This document shows positions 28,045-36,929 of a DNA stretch of 64,000 nt, piece by piece. The position numbers and the translations under genes were made by a program. The notes beneath the pieces were generated by a model. The model searched no databases, had not been told where the DNA came from, and saw only the letters and a program-made list of their open reading frames with translations. Numbering within the stretch: position 1 is the first letter of the stretch; the number at the start of each line of letters is the position of its first letter. Source of the DNA: Acinetobacter baylyi DSM 14961 = CIP 107474. GTDB taxonomy: Bacteria > Pseudomonadota > Gammaproteobacteria > Pseudomonadales > Moraxellaceae. Where the stretch lies: positions 981,907 to 1,045,906 of the forward strand of contig NZ_KB849628.1 of assembly GCF_000368685.1 (NCBI RefSeq), written 5' to 3'.

Positions 28045-28631
28045 GTGGAACCTGATCCAATTAGTTTACAAGGCGGATTGAATCCTTACAATTATGCTTT
28101 GGATAATCCTGTTATGTATGTAGATACAACAGGTACAAATCCTGTAATAATTGCAATGGGAGTTGGAGCCAGTATAAATGGTGGTTTATACGTAACTAAG
28201 GTTGGTATAAGAGCATTTATTGATGCAAGAAAAAATAATCAAAGTTTAATGAGTGGAACATGGGATAATTTTAATAATTCATTTTCAGGAACTGAACTAG
28301 GCCAAGAAATGGTTGTAGGGGCTGCATTTGGAAGAATAGGTAAGGCAGCCTTTTAGCAGTTGATGTGCGCCTTGCAAAAACCACACTTCCAACAGGAGCA
28401 CCAATTAGCCAAAAATTAACTAAATGGATTAATAATGCGTATACAAATAAGGTAAGAGAATATAGCACTATGGCAGGCTTAGTCGTTACAGGAAACTTAA
28501 CAGCAGGTAAGATATCAACCAGCCTCATGTTAAGCAGTTATAATGATCAAAGATCGATGCAACAGATGAATATGCAATTGAATCAACAGTTATTAAATCA
28601 ACAATATCAAATGAAATCACAGTTCTCATGA
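28045..28631 (+). pseudogene. Rhs tip with frameshifted toxin domain
   Basis: The first frame (28045-28356) reads EPDPISLQGGLNPYNYALDN, then NPVMYVDTTG, then a glycine-rich membrane-active-looking stretch (PVIIAMGVGASINGG) and stops in a run of four T at 28351-28355. The next frame continues LLAVDVRLAKTTLPTG to a stop at 28629, ending in a Gln/Met/Asn-rich tail. A single-base slip joins the two. The toxin is therefore broken here, or the slip is a sequencing or phase-variation site. Confidence 0.65.
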
Positions 28632-28757
28632 ACTGGAGGTATTTTGCCAACGATAATCTTATCTCCGAACTCATCAGGTTTTGATATTACTTAGAGAACA
28701 GAGTAAAATTGGAATCGATATATTATGAACTCATACTAAGTAGTGGATAAGAATATT

Positions 28758-29062
28758 ATGTCTTTTTTAGAACATTTATTTTATTTTACCACTCTATTAA
28801 TTATAGGATCTTTAATTGTAAGAGTTGGCTGGAAATTAAAATATCTAATACCATTAGTTTTTTTTGGAACTACGATATCTGTTTTTTAATTCTGGCAAAA
28901 TCATTCCCTTTGGACTGGAAACAAATACAGTTCTTTTATAATGGAACTATATCTATTAATGAATTAGGTTTAAAATTATTATCATTAGCTTGTGGTGCTG
29001 CAGGAGTAGCAACTTTTTTACTTGTTCTAGTCGTTATAGCAATACGGAATGATATATTTTAA
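28758..29062 (+). pseudogene. Frameshifted small membrane protein (probable immunity relic)
   Basis: The ATG frame gives 43 codons with two hydrophobic stretches (FLEHLFYFTTLLIIGSLIV; LIPLVFFGTTISVF) and stops at 28887 at the end of a six-T run. Shifting one base continues as LILAKSFPLDW and then SLACGAAGVATFLLVLVVIA to a stop at 29060. Total about 100 residues when joined. Its place after relic C's tip suggests it was the immunity gene. Homopolymer slippage is the likely cause. Confidence 0.6.
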
Positions 29063-29154
29063 TACATCATAAGGATATAAATCTTTCATTTTTATTCAAA
29101 TATATAGAAGGCCATTATTTTCCTTCTATATATATTTAACTATCGCTAGCACAA

Positions 29155-29373
29155 TGTTATATTCGCATTTTATTTCGTTAGATGGAGGTTCAATTTTCTT
29201 TGCACCTAGCGAAGAAAAACTTAGAAAATAATCAATCCATATCTAAAATATTTAAAGAAAAAAATTTGATGTCAGATACTTATATTCAATAATATAATAG
29301 AATACCTTTAGTTTATAAAGGCGTTATTGTAGATGGTGCTTATAGCTCTTTAGGAATAATTAGCGATGATTAA
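29155..29373 (+). pseudogene. Toxin C-terminal relic overlapping the next gene
   Basis: Reads SLDGGSIFFAPSEEKLRK, then after a one-base shift NNQSISKIFKEKNLMSDTYI, an in-frame stop, and then RIPLVYKGVIVDGAYSSLGI and a final stop at 29371. This is a single recognisable protein end damaged by one frameshift and one nonsense change. Its stop overlaps the start of the gene at 29366, the usual toxin-immunity coupling. The Rhs core that once preceded it is not visible. Confidence 0.55.
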
Positions 29374-29815
29374 TTGGATTAAAAAAAAATTGTATGGTCT
29401 AAACGAATTAAATGAGTTAGAAATGTTGATTTTAGACAACATTCGTAGTGAACTATCACCTGAAGCTATCAATTTATGGGACAATCAAGTAAAATTAATT
29501 AATAAAGTTCAACGACTTCCTCATGGCGTAGAAAGTGATTTTTACGTCATTGATTTAAAAACTGGAAAGCCTATCTTTGACGATTTATTAAGATTCCCCA
29601 ATAAAACTGAAGAGCTTCTATTAGCGACGACGACTCTCAAATTTGAATCTAATAAATTAGATGCTGATATATTTTGTGTAAATGGACGACTGTTTTGTAT
29701 AACTTACAAAGGTAGTGCTTTGTATTGGATTGAATTGATTGGTAGTATTGATGAATACAGTAATCAAATAGAAGTTCAGACTAGGATCTATGAAAATTTA
29801 ATGCTAAAGAGTTAG
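29366..29815 (+). CDS. Probable orphan immunity protein
   Basis: 149 residues, intact, acidic, soluble (starts INWIKKKLYGLNELNELEML). The ATG lies inside the last codons of the toxin relic at 29155-29373. No family recognised. Retained frame beside a broken toxin fits selection for immunity against kin. A terminator follows at 29897. Confidence 0.6.
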   Translation: MINWIKKKLYGLNELNELEMLILDNIRSELSPEAINLWDNQVKLINKVQRLPHGVESDFYVIDLKTGKPIFDDLLRFPNKTEELLLATTTLKFESNKLDADIFCVNGRLFCITYKGSALYWIELIGSIDEYSNQIEVQTRIYENLMLKS

Positions 29816-29896
29816 AAATCCAGATTTATAGAAAAAAGGAGTTATGTAAGCGCCCATTAGACAAACATTACACAACATTTCTAAAAATCTTAAATT

Positions 29897-29924
29897 AGTC
29901 CTCACCTAAAAATAAGTGAGGACT
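29897..29924 (+). terminator. Rho-independent terminator
   Basis: AGTCCTCAC and GTGAGGACT form a perfect 9-base-pair stem with a 10-base loop; a TTCATTT stretch follows. It lies 80 bases after the 29366-29815 gene. Confidence 0.65.
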
Positions 29925-30111
29925 TCATTTATGATCAAAAGTATTAACACATCAACCACTTATATTTTTAATAAAAAAGTAATCATCTGATAAAACCCAG
30001 TTAAATAATAATACTTGGTGGCAACCAAGAAATAGTGGTAAAGTTTTGGTGCTTCATGATTTATTCAAGAAGCACAAAAATTAGGTTATTCTTTAATAGC
30101 AGGATTTTTAA

Positions 30112-30413
30112 ATGTTAAATATAATTTTATTGAGTGTTCTGTATGGTATATCATCTTCCATAGTCTCTATATTTTTCACAGAAAAAATAATACGCACAAT
30201 CTTCAACAAAAAAAATCAATCTAAAAATTACATAATGTTTTTAAAATTATTTTACATTTTAGTATTTATGATTTTATCTATTTTTTCTCTATTTCTATTA
30301 GAATCATATATCCTATGTATTTTGAAGAAAGTTTAAGACAATTTTTTATAATAGGATACTTCTCTGCGTATTTTATACTTTTCCTTTTATTTGCATTTCG
30401 GAAGGAAACATAA
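30112..30413 (+). pseudogene. Frameshifted membrane protein (probable immunity relic)
   Basis: The first frame gives 74 codons with two strong hydrophobic segments (IILLSVLYGISSSIVSIFF and FYILVFMILSIFSLFLL). Near 30310 the frame changes and continues as PMYFEESLRQFF and then GYFSAYFILFLLFAF to a stop at 30411. The preceding stretch from 30050 reads IQEAQKLGYSLIAGFLNVK in another frame that overlaps its start, so it too may have followed a toxin end. Broken here. Confidence 0.5.
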
Positions 30414-30658
30414 TTTTCACTGATATTATAGTCAACTTTGCTAAGTATAGATGTATGTAATATCAATCACTTGATCATCATCTCCTAGAATATCAGTTAT
30501 GTTTATAACTAATTCTCTATTTAAATAATAAGGTAGTACAATCTTGGGGAAGACTGCGACCAGAACTTTGGATTACTCATAGTATCCTAGAGACAAGATA
30601 ACCTTATTTTAAAGCTGCTTCAAAGTGCTTCTGGATAAATTTATTGTTCAATCTAGAT

Positions 30659-31171
30659 TTAATTTACACGTAAAAGAGCTTTTGATTGCATTAAATAGCT
30701 TGGCGATTTGTATAACTGATTCATTTCCCAACATCTTGGTTGATGATGAATCAAAGAAGCCAATACAATTCGGTTCTTACCATGATTGGTATTAATCTTG
30801 ATTAAAGTGTCTAATAATTTTTGATTTTTAACTCTTTGATCAGAATTGACAAATAGATCTGGAGCATAATGATGCTTCGGAATAATATCCAGCAAAGTAA
30901 TTCTTGCTTTTTTATAGATATGACCTGATTTAAAAATGATTTTTAAACCGGATTGAACCGCCTGATTAATTTCAAGCAGATTATCGGTATAGTCTTTTAA
31001 ATGCACAATGGTATAAGGATGAAAATAGTCATGATCTGCAAAGCGATTGGTTCAGATGCTAATCCCAATTGCCTTACATAGTAGTTTTTGTGCGTATAAC
31101 CTTTAACCGCACGTTGGGTAAATTGTGTGAGTGCTTCACCCAAATTTTGTTGATCTCGAATGGGCTGCCGT
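30659..31171 (-). pseudogene. umuC: umuC 3' remnant (C-terminal part of DNA polymerase V subunit)
   Basis: Reading leftward: RDQQNLGEALTQFTQRAV, a one-base shift, AQKLLCKAIGISI, a nonsense codon, TNRFADHDYFHPYT, then an intact frame from IVHLKDYTDNLLEINQAV through SGHIYKKARITLLDIIPK to KALLRVN and stop. This is the little-finger and C-terminal region of UmuC (Y-family polymerase). The catalytic N-terminal half is missing; a matching 5' piece lies at 36930-37082, next to umuDAb. Damaged by at least one frameshift and one stop. Confidence 0.85.
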
Positions 31172-31286
31172 TAGAGGGAATTTGCATCTGTATGTGTTCA
31201 AGCATTAGAGAAAATGTTGAATGAGATATATCTGTATAATGCTTAAACTGAGAATTGGAAAGCTTTTTTGAATCGAGATATTTCAT
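31170..31286 (-). mobile_element. 5' fragment of an IS transposase gene
   Basis: About 39 codons read MKYLDSKKLSNSQFKHYTDI and STFSLMLEHIQMQIPSN, which resembles the N-terminal helix-turn-helix of IS5-like transposases. It then runs out of frame into the umuC remnant exactly where umuC homology begins. No second part and no clear terminal inverted repeat are seen. It marks the left junction of the DNA inserted in umuC. Confidence 0.55.
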
Positions 31287-31596
31287 ATATAGATTATGCT
31301 TAAAAATCTAAAATTTTACAGAATAAAGATTGAACAAAAAGATGATTTTTTTGATTTATGAATGAGGTTTAATAATAAATTTTTAAAAATATTTACTATT
31401 TCATACACTTATAGAAGTAACTATTTTAACTTCAGAAGCAAAATATATTTGTTAACCTATTTGGGTTTTAGATACCATGTCTATTTTCATTAACTAAAAA
31501 GTTTCTTAACTATATCGCAAACATTCAGCTTATTTAGCTGAAGTTGGTTATATAGTTAATAATTTCATTCTTTTCTTGAACTATATATAATAAAAA
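31287..31596. other. Gene-free AT-rich stretch
   Basis: 310 very AT-rich bases between the IS fragment and the monooxygenase stop. I see no gene, no convincing terminator and no recognisable IS end. Confidence 0.5.
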
Positions 31597-32715
31597 TTAG
31601 TTCGAATCTGCATAATTAACATAGTTAGCACTAAGATGCTTTGAATGAGTAACTAAGGCCTGAATAAATGGCAATCTTAAAGCATTATATTCAGAGAATA
31701 TTGACGATATAGGTTCATTCTCCTGTCGATGAGCTAACATATTTGCTAATAGCATTGCATCATCCACACCTGTTGCAAAGCCACGACCTGTCATTGGCGA
31801 AATTACATGTGCAGCATCCCCAATGATAGCTAGAGCCCCATATGCTAATCGTTTTGGTTTGTATTCACAGATAGGAGCTCCACTGACAACATTATCTGAT
31901 AGTAACCCTACTCTTACCGCTTCTGCCCAAATTTCTGGCCAAAGCTGTGGAACAAGCTTAACTAACTTATTTCGAACATCTTTATCAATCATTCCTTTCG
32001 CAAGTGTTTTTACGATATAGCCATCTTCAGTAAGACATTTAGTTTCACGAAGCAAAGTTTTTTGATTAATATCAAACCATGCAAAGGTAATTTGACGTTG
32101 GCCTATTTCTATAGACCCATTTTCTCCAGGTAACACAGCAGCGACTAAACGATAGCCTTTAACTAAATCTATCCATAGACCACCATTTGAAGGCCATGAC
32201 ACTGGTCGTTTTAATTTTTGCTCATCAACCAGCCCTCTCCATACGAGATAGCCTGCATAGGTGGCGAATGGTTCATCTGGAGCTATCGCACGTCGCACAA
32301 TACTTTGATAACCATCCGCACCAATTACTGCATCAACTATACTTACAGTCCCATCTGAAAAAATAATTTTTGCCTGTTCACCAAAATTTTCGACTGAATT
32401 AACATTTTTATTTTCTTCAATAATGATATTCGACGTATTAACTGCATGAGCGTACAGCCATGAATACAATGCAGACCATGTGGTCAAGGGTCGGTAGGCT
32501 GGCACAACAGATAAAATGGGTTGGTTACGTGGATCATAACCTACTGTTGCTGCTAAAGCGTCAGGATCAATAGTTAAACTATCACCGCCATGTTTTCTTT
32601 GAGATGAACGTTCGACGATGACAACGGAAATGCCTCTAACAGCACATGCTAAGGCTAAAGTAAGTCCTGCAAGTGATCCACCGACAATTACAATTTTTGG
32701 ATGTGTAGTACTCAT
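31597..32715 (-). CDS. FAD-dependent monooxygenase (aromatic hydroxylase family)
   Basis: 372 residues from the ATG at 32715; a TTG start 13 codons earlier is less likely. The N-terminal dinucleotide-binding motif is IVIVGGSLAGLTLALACAVR, the middle has DAVIGADGYQSIVRR (the DG motif), and the C-terminal third has LAIIGDAAHVISPMTGRG (the GD motif), so all three FAD/NADPH motifs of group A flavoprotein hydroxylases are present. The substrate cannot be read from sequence. Last intact gene of a leftward cluster with an isochorismatase, a pirin and an Old Yellow Enzyme, which suggests breakdown of an aromatic or heterocyclic compound. Confidence 0.85.
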   Translation of the reverse strand: MSTTHPKIVIVGGSLAGLTLALACAVRGISVVIVERSSQRKHGGDSLTIDPDALAATVGYDPRNQPILSVVPAYRPLTTWSALYSWLYAHAVNTSNIIIEENKNVNSVENFGEQAKIIFSDGTVSIVDAVIGADGYQSIVRRAIAPDEPFATYAGYLVWRGLVDEQKLKRPVSWPSNGGLWIDLVKGYRLVAAVLPGENGSIEIGQRQITFAWFDINQKTLLRETKCLTEDGYIVKTLAKGMIDKDVRNKLVKLVPQLWPEIWAEAVRVGLLSDNVVSGAPICEYKPKRLAYGALAIIGDAAHVISPMTGRGFATGVDDAMLLANMLAHRQENEPISSIFSEYNALRLPFIQALVTHSKHLSANYVNYADSN

Positions 32716-32778
32716 AGTTTTGAACCAACCATTAAATATATTATGTAAGGCCAATGAGTAAATGATGACGTAAAACTT

Positions 32779-33024
32779 CTATCTAACTGTTGGAAATAAC
32801 TGTGTAGTAGGAAAACCAACGATTTTTTTATGGTAAAGAACATTTCGTCCATATACATCAGATGCCAATTCAACAGGTTGACCAATACAAAGATATTTTA
32901 GTGGAGATTCTTTGAACTTAACACTGACCCAGAGTTCATTTGAAGGAACGATAGATATGAGAGCCACGTTTAGATTAGTTAAGGCTATCTGTCGAAACAT
33001 ATAGCCTTGACCCTCTAGTAACAT
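32779..33024 (-). pseudogene. Fragment of an EmrA/HlyD-type membrane fusion protein
   Basis: 81 codons: VALISIVPSNELWVSVKFKE and then GQPVELASDVYGRNVLYHKK match the C-terminal beta-barrel of EmrA-family periplasmic adaptors (normally about 350-400 residues). The N-terminal anchor, the coiled coil and the final tail are all missing. It fills the whole space between the monooxygenase and isochorismatase genes and its first codon touches the isochorismatase stop, so it is a scar of past rearrangement rather than a working gene. Confidence 0.7.
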
Positions 33025-33630
33025 TTAAGCAATTTCAGCACCTAATGCTGGAAATACATCTGTAAACAACAGACCAATCAATTGTTGCCCCGTGGGAGAA
33101 GACCAGTCTTGCGCGATTTCTGCCATGAGTGTATTAGTGGCTGTGAGTACAACGCCCGCATCGTGCATACGCTGACGAGAAAATTCTTCTGACAAATCAC
33201 TTGGTGAGCCAGAAGCATCTATCACAGCTTGTACAGCAAATCCTTCAGCTACAGCATCTATTGCTGGAAAAATAAGGCATACATCTGTAGTAACACCCGC
33301 CATAATTAGATTTTTTCGACCTGTTGCTACTACAGCATCATGGAATTCTTGATCCGCCCAAGCATTAACCACACCTAGACGCTTAACACGAGCTTCATAG
33401 GCTTCAGGTAAAGTTTCTGCGATTTCTGGCAGAATTGGTCCTTGCGCATTGTCTTCTTGGCTAGAGGTAATAACTACTGGTATCCCAAGAATCTTAGCCA
33501 TTTTAGCCAATGCAATTGACTGCTTAGCAGCGAGTTCCTTGTCTATATTTTTTATCAGTTGCATCGTACCAACTTGGTGATCAATAAGGAGTAATGCTGA
33601 ATTTTCAGGAGTAAAACGTTGATTAGTCAT
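33025..33630 (-). CDS. Isochorismatase-family (YcaC-like) hydrolase
   Basis: 201 residues. The catalytic Asp is in LLIDHQVGTMQLI (about residues 14-26), the Lys near ARVKRLGVVNAW, and the nucleophilic Cys in MAGVTTDVCLIFPAI, giving the Asp-Lys-Cys triad of cysteine hydrolases. The length and the SPSDLSEEFSRQRM segment fit YcaC, an uncharacterised hydrolase subgroup. It probably cleaves an amide or ester in the same pathway as its neighbours. Co-directional with pirin, 24 bases away. Confidence 0.85.
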   Translation of the reverse strand: MTNQRFTPENSALLLIDHQVGTMQLIKNIDKELAAKQSIALAKMAKILGIPVVITSSQEDNAQGPILPEIAETLPEAYEARVKRLGVVNAWADQEFHDAVVATGRKNLIMAGVTTDVCLIFPAIDAVAEGFAVQAVIDASGSPSDLSEEFSRQRMHDAGVVLTATNTLMAEIAQDWSSPTGQQLIGLLFTDVFPALGAEIA

Positions 33631-33654
33631 GGTAAATTCCTTGTTAAATTTGGA

Positions 33655-34386
33655 TTAAGCATATAATGGAGGTCCGCTGAACAATACGATATGGGCACTC
33701 CCTTGTGGGGCTTTAAATGTCATATACCGAGAAAAATTTTGGGCTGGGAATACAGGAGTTATAAGACTCTCGGGATTAAATTTTTGACCTTCTACTTCAA
33801 ATATTCCAGCTATAGGCATGACAAACATGTTATGACCAATTGCAATTGGTAAATTAATCTCGGCACCATCTTGTAGTGAAATATCGAGCATTGTCACTTC
33901 CGTAGGTGGGTTCACTGGGGAATGAACATCACCATAACGACCTAAAGGTACTCGAACTGTTGCGTTTGACAGGTGAATTACAGGGACATCTTGAGCCTCA
34001 AGAATTAATGGAAAAGGCTCGATTTGACTGTTTGATTCAGAGAGACCTACAAAAATTTGTAATCCATGGACAGTTTTTCCAGTTTCGGCAGGAACTTCCT
34101 CGTGCGAGATCCCACGGCCTGCCGTGGTCCAATGCATCCCCCCCGCCTGAATGAGATTCTGAGTCCCAATAGAGTCATGATTCAACATTCCTGTTTCAGA
34201 ATCTTCTAACAAGTAAGAGACAGCTGATATACCCTGATGACGGTGAAGAGGGAAAGTTGGAGCATTCATCCAATAATGATCGACACCCAAGATTGGAGAA
34301 ATTAGCGATTCTTCTGCACGTAATCCATAGCCATAAAATTGATTACCATGGCTAGCGCGTTGAACTTTAGCGATAACAATAGACAT
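33655..34386 (-). CDS. Pirin-family bicupin protein
   Basis: 243 residues. The N-terminal cupin holds DHYWMNAPTFPLHRHQGISA (metal-binding His pair) and MHWTTAGRGISHEE, which is the pirin signature (W-TAGrGi-HsE). Pirins are iron-binding; some are quercetinases, others stress-response proteins. It lies 11 bases downstream of the Old Yellow Enzyme gene, a combination often seen in electrophile-response clusters. Catalytic metal ligands look intact. Confidence 0.9.
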   Translation of the reverse strand: MSIVIAKVQRASHGNQFYGYGLRAEESLISPILGVDHYWMNAPTFPLHRHQGISAVSYLLEDSETGMLNHDSIGTQNLIQAGGMHWTTAGRGISHEEVPAETGKTVHGLQIFVGLSESNSQIEPFPLILEAQDVPVIHLSNATVRVPLGRYGDVHSPVNPPTEVTMLDISLQDGAEINLPIAIGHNMFVMPIAGIFEVEGQKFNPESLITPVFPAQNFSRYMTFKAPQGSAHIVLFSGPPLYA

Positions 34387-34397
34387 AATTGCAGCCT

Positions 34398-35471
34398 TTA
34401 AATTTTATCAGATGCATTTAAAGCTGGATAATCGACATAACCTTTTGCATCACCACCGTAATATGTCGTTTTATCTGCTTCATTCATTGGTAAATTTTGT
34501 TGCAGACGATTTACAAAATCTGGGTTTGCAAGAATCATTTCGCCATAAGACTCTAAATCTGCTAAACCTGATTCAACATCTGTTCCAATCTGTTCACGCG
34601 GACGTCCGGGCCGGTTAACTATTAATGCCTGTGTCCATAGTTGACGTATATCTTGCAACAATGTTTCATTGCCAAGATGCATAATGTGTAGATACACAAG
34701 TCCAAGTTTATTAAGCTCTTTTACAAGATAATGATATAATTCTGGGCCTTCTTGACCTTCATCAATTCCCCAAAGCAAAGAACCTGGAGAAAGACGAATC
34801 GCAGTTTTATCAGCACCAATTTCTTCTGCAATAGCAGTTGCTACTTCAATAGCAAATCGAGCGCGATTCTCAATAGAACCACCATATTCATCTGTACGGG
34901 TATTTGCCGTTGGTGCAAAAAATTGCTGAAATAGATAAGCATTGGCGCCATGAATTTCCACACCATCCGCACCCGCTTCAATTGCAGATCGAGCAGCATG
35001 TCTAAAATCCTGGATAGTCTGTTTAATTTCTTTAATCGTCAATGCACGAGGTTTCGGAATTTCTTGCATTCCAGTGGGTGTGAATGTAACTGTACCTGGA
35101 GCAATAGATGAAGGAGCAACAGCTTGACGATGATGCGGGGTGTTATCAGGATGTGACATACGACCAACATGCATCAATTGAATGAAAATGCGTCCACCTT
35201 TAGCATGTATTGCATTGGTGATTTTTTTCCAGCCCGCAATATGTGAATCTGTATAAATACCCGGCGTTGCTAAATAGCCCTGACCATCTTCAGAGGGCTG
35301 TGCACCTTCAGCAATGATTAATCCCACACTTGCACGCTGAGTATAATACTCAGCTGCTAATTCGCTAGGTGTGCCATCAAACTGAGCACGTGATCGTGTC
35401 ATTGGTGCCATAGCTAGTCGGTTTGCTAATTGATACTGACCGATAAGAATAGGTTTAAATATTTGATTCAT
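34398..35471 (-). CDS. Old Yellow Enzyme family NADH:flavin oxidoreductase (NemA-like)
   Basis: 357 residues. PILIGQYQLANRLAMAPMTR (residues 7-26) is the FMN-binding start of OYE enzymes; HGANAYLFQQFFAPTANTRT and DEYGGSIENRARF are the central signature; AIRLSPGSLLWG follows. These FMN enzymes reduce activated alkenes, quinones, nitro compounds and N-ethylmaleimide. First intact gene of the leftward cluster, with the divergent LysR gene at 35767 as likely regulator. Confidence 0.92.
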   Translation of the reverse strand: MNQIFKPILIGQYQLANRLAMAPMTRSRAQFDGTPSELAAEYYTQRASVGLIIAEGAQPSEDGQGYLATPGIYTDSHIAGWKKITNAIHAKGGRIFIQLMHVGRMSHPDNTPHHRQAVAPSSIAPGTVTFTPTGMQEIPKPRALTIKEIKQTIQDFRHAARSAIEAGADGVEIHGANAYLFQQFFAPTANTRTDEYGGSIENRARFAIEVATAIAEEIGADKTAIRLSPGSLLWGIDEGQEGPELYHYLVKELNKLGLVYLHIMHLGNETLLQDIRQLWTQALIVNRPGRPREQIGTDVESGLADLESYGEMILANPDFVNRLQQNLPMNEADKTTYYGGDAKGYVDYPALNASDKI

Positions 35472-35527
35472 GATTCACTGTCCAATAAATTGATTTAGAT
35501 AATTTGATGCAACTTAATCTAATTTTC

Positions 35528-35648
35528 TTAGATACGAACTTCACCATCATCTGCTGCAACAAGCTGACGAGTTGCAACTGCATCTTCAAGCGTAAGCTTG
35601 ACCAATAGCATTTGCTGTACCAGTGATGACAATAGTCCCTTTAGACAT
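35528..35648 (-). pseudogene. Internally deleted short-chain dehydrogenase relic
   Basis: The first codons read MSKGTIVITGTANAIGQAYA, the Rossmann start of a short-chain dehydrogenase, then stop; in a different frame the last 20 codons read LEDAVATRQLVAADDGEVRI and stop. About 200 codons between are missing. It lies between the LysR gene and the Old Yellow Enzyme gene, so it was probably once the first gene of that operon. Confidence 0.6.
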
Positions 35649-35730
35649 GACACTATTCCTTATTAAAAGTTAAAGATGCCAGTAAGTAGAAATAGTATTA
35701 ACGAGTCAGCCTTTGGGATAAATATGGTAA

Positions 35731-35751
35731 AATGGAACTTATTAATCCATT
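35731..35751. promoter_or_regulatory. Candidate LysR operator
   Basis: AATGGA and TCCATT form an inverted repeat with a 9-base spacer, 16 bases before the LysR start, in the divergent gap. LysR regulators usually bind such interrupted palindromes near their own promoter. A GGGATAA motif flanks it on both sides. Confidence 0.4.
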
Positions 35752-35766
35752 ATTGGGATAATCTGG

Positions 35767-36654
35767 ATGGAATTTCTTAACGATATGGCATTGTTCGTAG
35801 AAGTTTGCAAAGTGATGAGTTTTAGAAAAGCTGCTGATAAGCTGAATATGCCTAGTTCAACACTATCAAGAAGAATTGGTCATTTAGAAAAAGAAATAGG
35901 TTTACGATTGCTCCATCGAACAACAAGAAAAGTAGAGCTAACAGAAGCAGGCCAAGTTTATTTTGAGCGTTGTAAACCAATTGTCAGCGAAGCACTATTG
36001 GCTCATGAACAGCTTGGAGAAATGTTATCTAAACCCAGTGGGTTACTACGTATTTCTTTACCGGTTGATTTTGGAGTAATGATTTTGGCTCCACTACTCA
36101 CAGAATTTGCAGAACTTTATCCTGAAATTAACTTTGAAATTGATTTGACCCCCAAACTGGTTGATCTAGTTAAACAGAATATTGATGTAGCTATTCGAAT
36201 GGGAAACCCACCAGATTCAAATTTAATCGGCCACAAATTAATGCAATTTCGAGGACAACTTTATGCATCCGCAGATTATTTAGAAAAAAATGGACATCCA
36301 AATCATCCAAGTGATTTAGTCCATCATCAATGTCTGAGTTTTCCAAACAATTTACTGTGGAAACTGAATCATAAAAATGAGACTGTAGATGTTAAGATTA
36401 CTGGAAGATTCATGCTAAATAGTGTTGGTATGATGCGAAAATTATCAATTCTCGGCCAAGGAATTATTTTTACACCTCGTGCGATAGTTTATGATGATAT
36501 AAATAAAGGGCTATTAGTACCCATTCTTACTGAATGGCAAGGCGATTTTCTACCTGCTTATGCAATGACAGAAACCCGTTTACTTCCTGCAAAAGTTCGA
36601 GTTTTTATTGATTTTTTACGAGAAAAATTAATGAATTTTACGACTCACTCTTAG
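35767..36654 (+). CDS. LysR-family transcriptional regulator
   Basis: 295 residues. N-terminal winged helix-turn-helix (FVEVCKVMSFRKAADKLNMP, SSTLSRRIGHLEKEIGLRLL, HRTTRKVELTEAG; residues 11-65) followed by a LysR effector-binding domain of the CrgA-like group. It diverges from the Old Yellow Enzyme cluster and probably controls it. The inducer cannot be inferred. Full length, no damage. Confidence 0.92.
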   Translation: MEFLNDMALFVEVCKVMSFRKAADKLNMPSSTLSRRIGHLEKEIGLRLLHRTTRKVELTEAGQVYFERCKPIVSEALLAHEQLGEMLSKPSGLLRISLPVDFGVMILAPLLTEFAELYPEINFEIDLTPKLVDLVKQNIDVAIRMGNPPDSNLIGHKLMQFRGQLYASADYLEKNGHPNHPSDLVHHQCLSFPNNLLWKLNHKNETVDVKITGRFMLNSVGMMRKLSILGQGIIFTPRAIVYDDINKGLLVPILTEWQGDFLPAYAMTETRLLPAKVRVFIDFLREKLMNFTTHS

Positions 36655-36929
36655 AGAGTCCATATTGTGACCGTCTATAAAATGAAAAAGCCATTTAGAA
36701 TGAATGAAAACTTTACATATCCATATTAATGACGACCCCAAAAAATATAAAATACGAGTCTTTAAATTATTATTTACCTTATTGATATATTTATTTTTCT
36801 TGATTCTTTTACTAATTATTTAATTGGATAATATCTTTGTGATTTGTGGCAAAGTATTTGGGACATATCTGGATGGCTTTTAATATATTCTGAATAGCCG
36901 CCAAAATTCTAGACACGCATAACGATCTT
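36655..36929. other. Gene-free stretch at the right junction of the DNA inserted in umuC
   Basis: 275 AT-rich bases between the LysR stop and the umuC 5' remnant. No gene, no recognisable IS end and no clear terminator. If a mobile element brought the catabolic cluster, its right end should lie here. Confidence 0.45.

Noticed and set aside
31074..31286. 70-codon leftward frame as one gene
   Set aside because: Only the first 39 codons are transposase-like; the remainder is out-of-frame umuC sequence, so it is a chance fusion.
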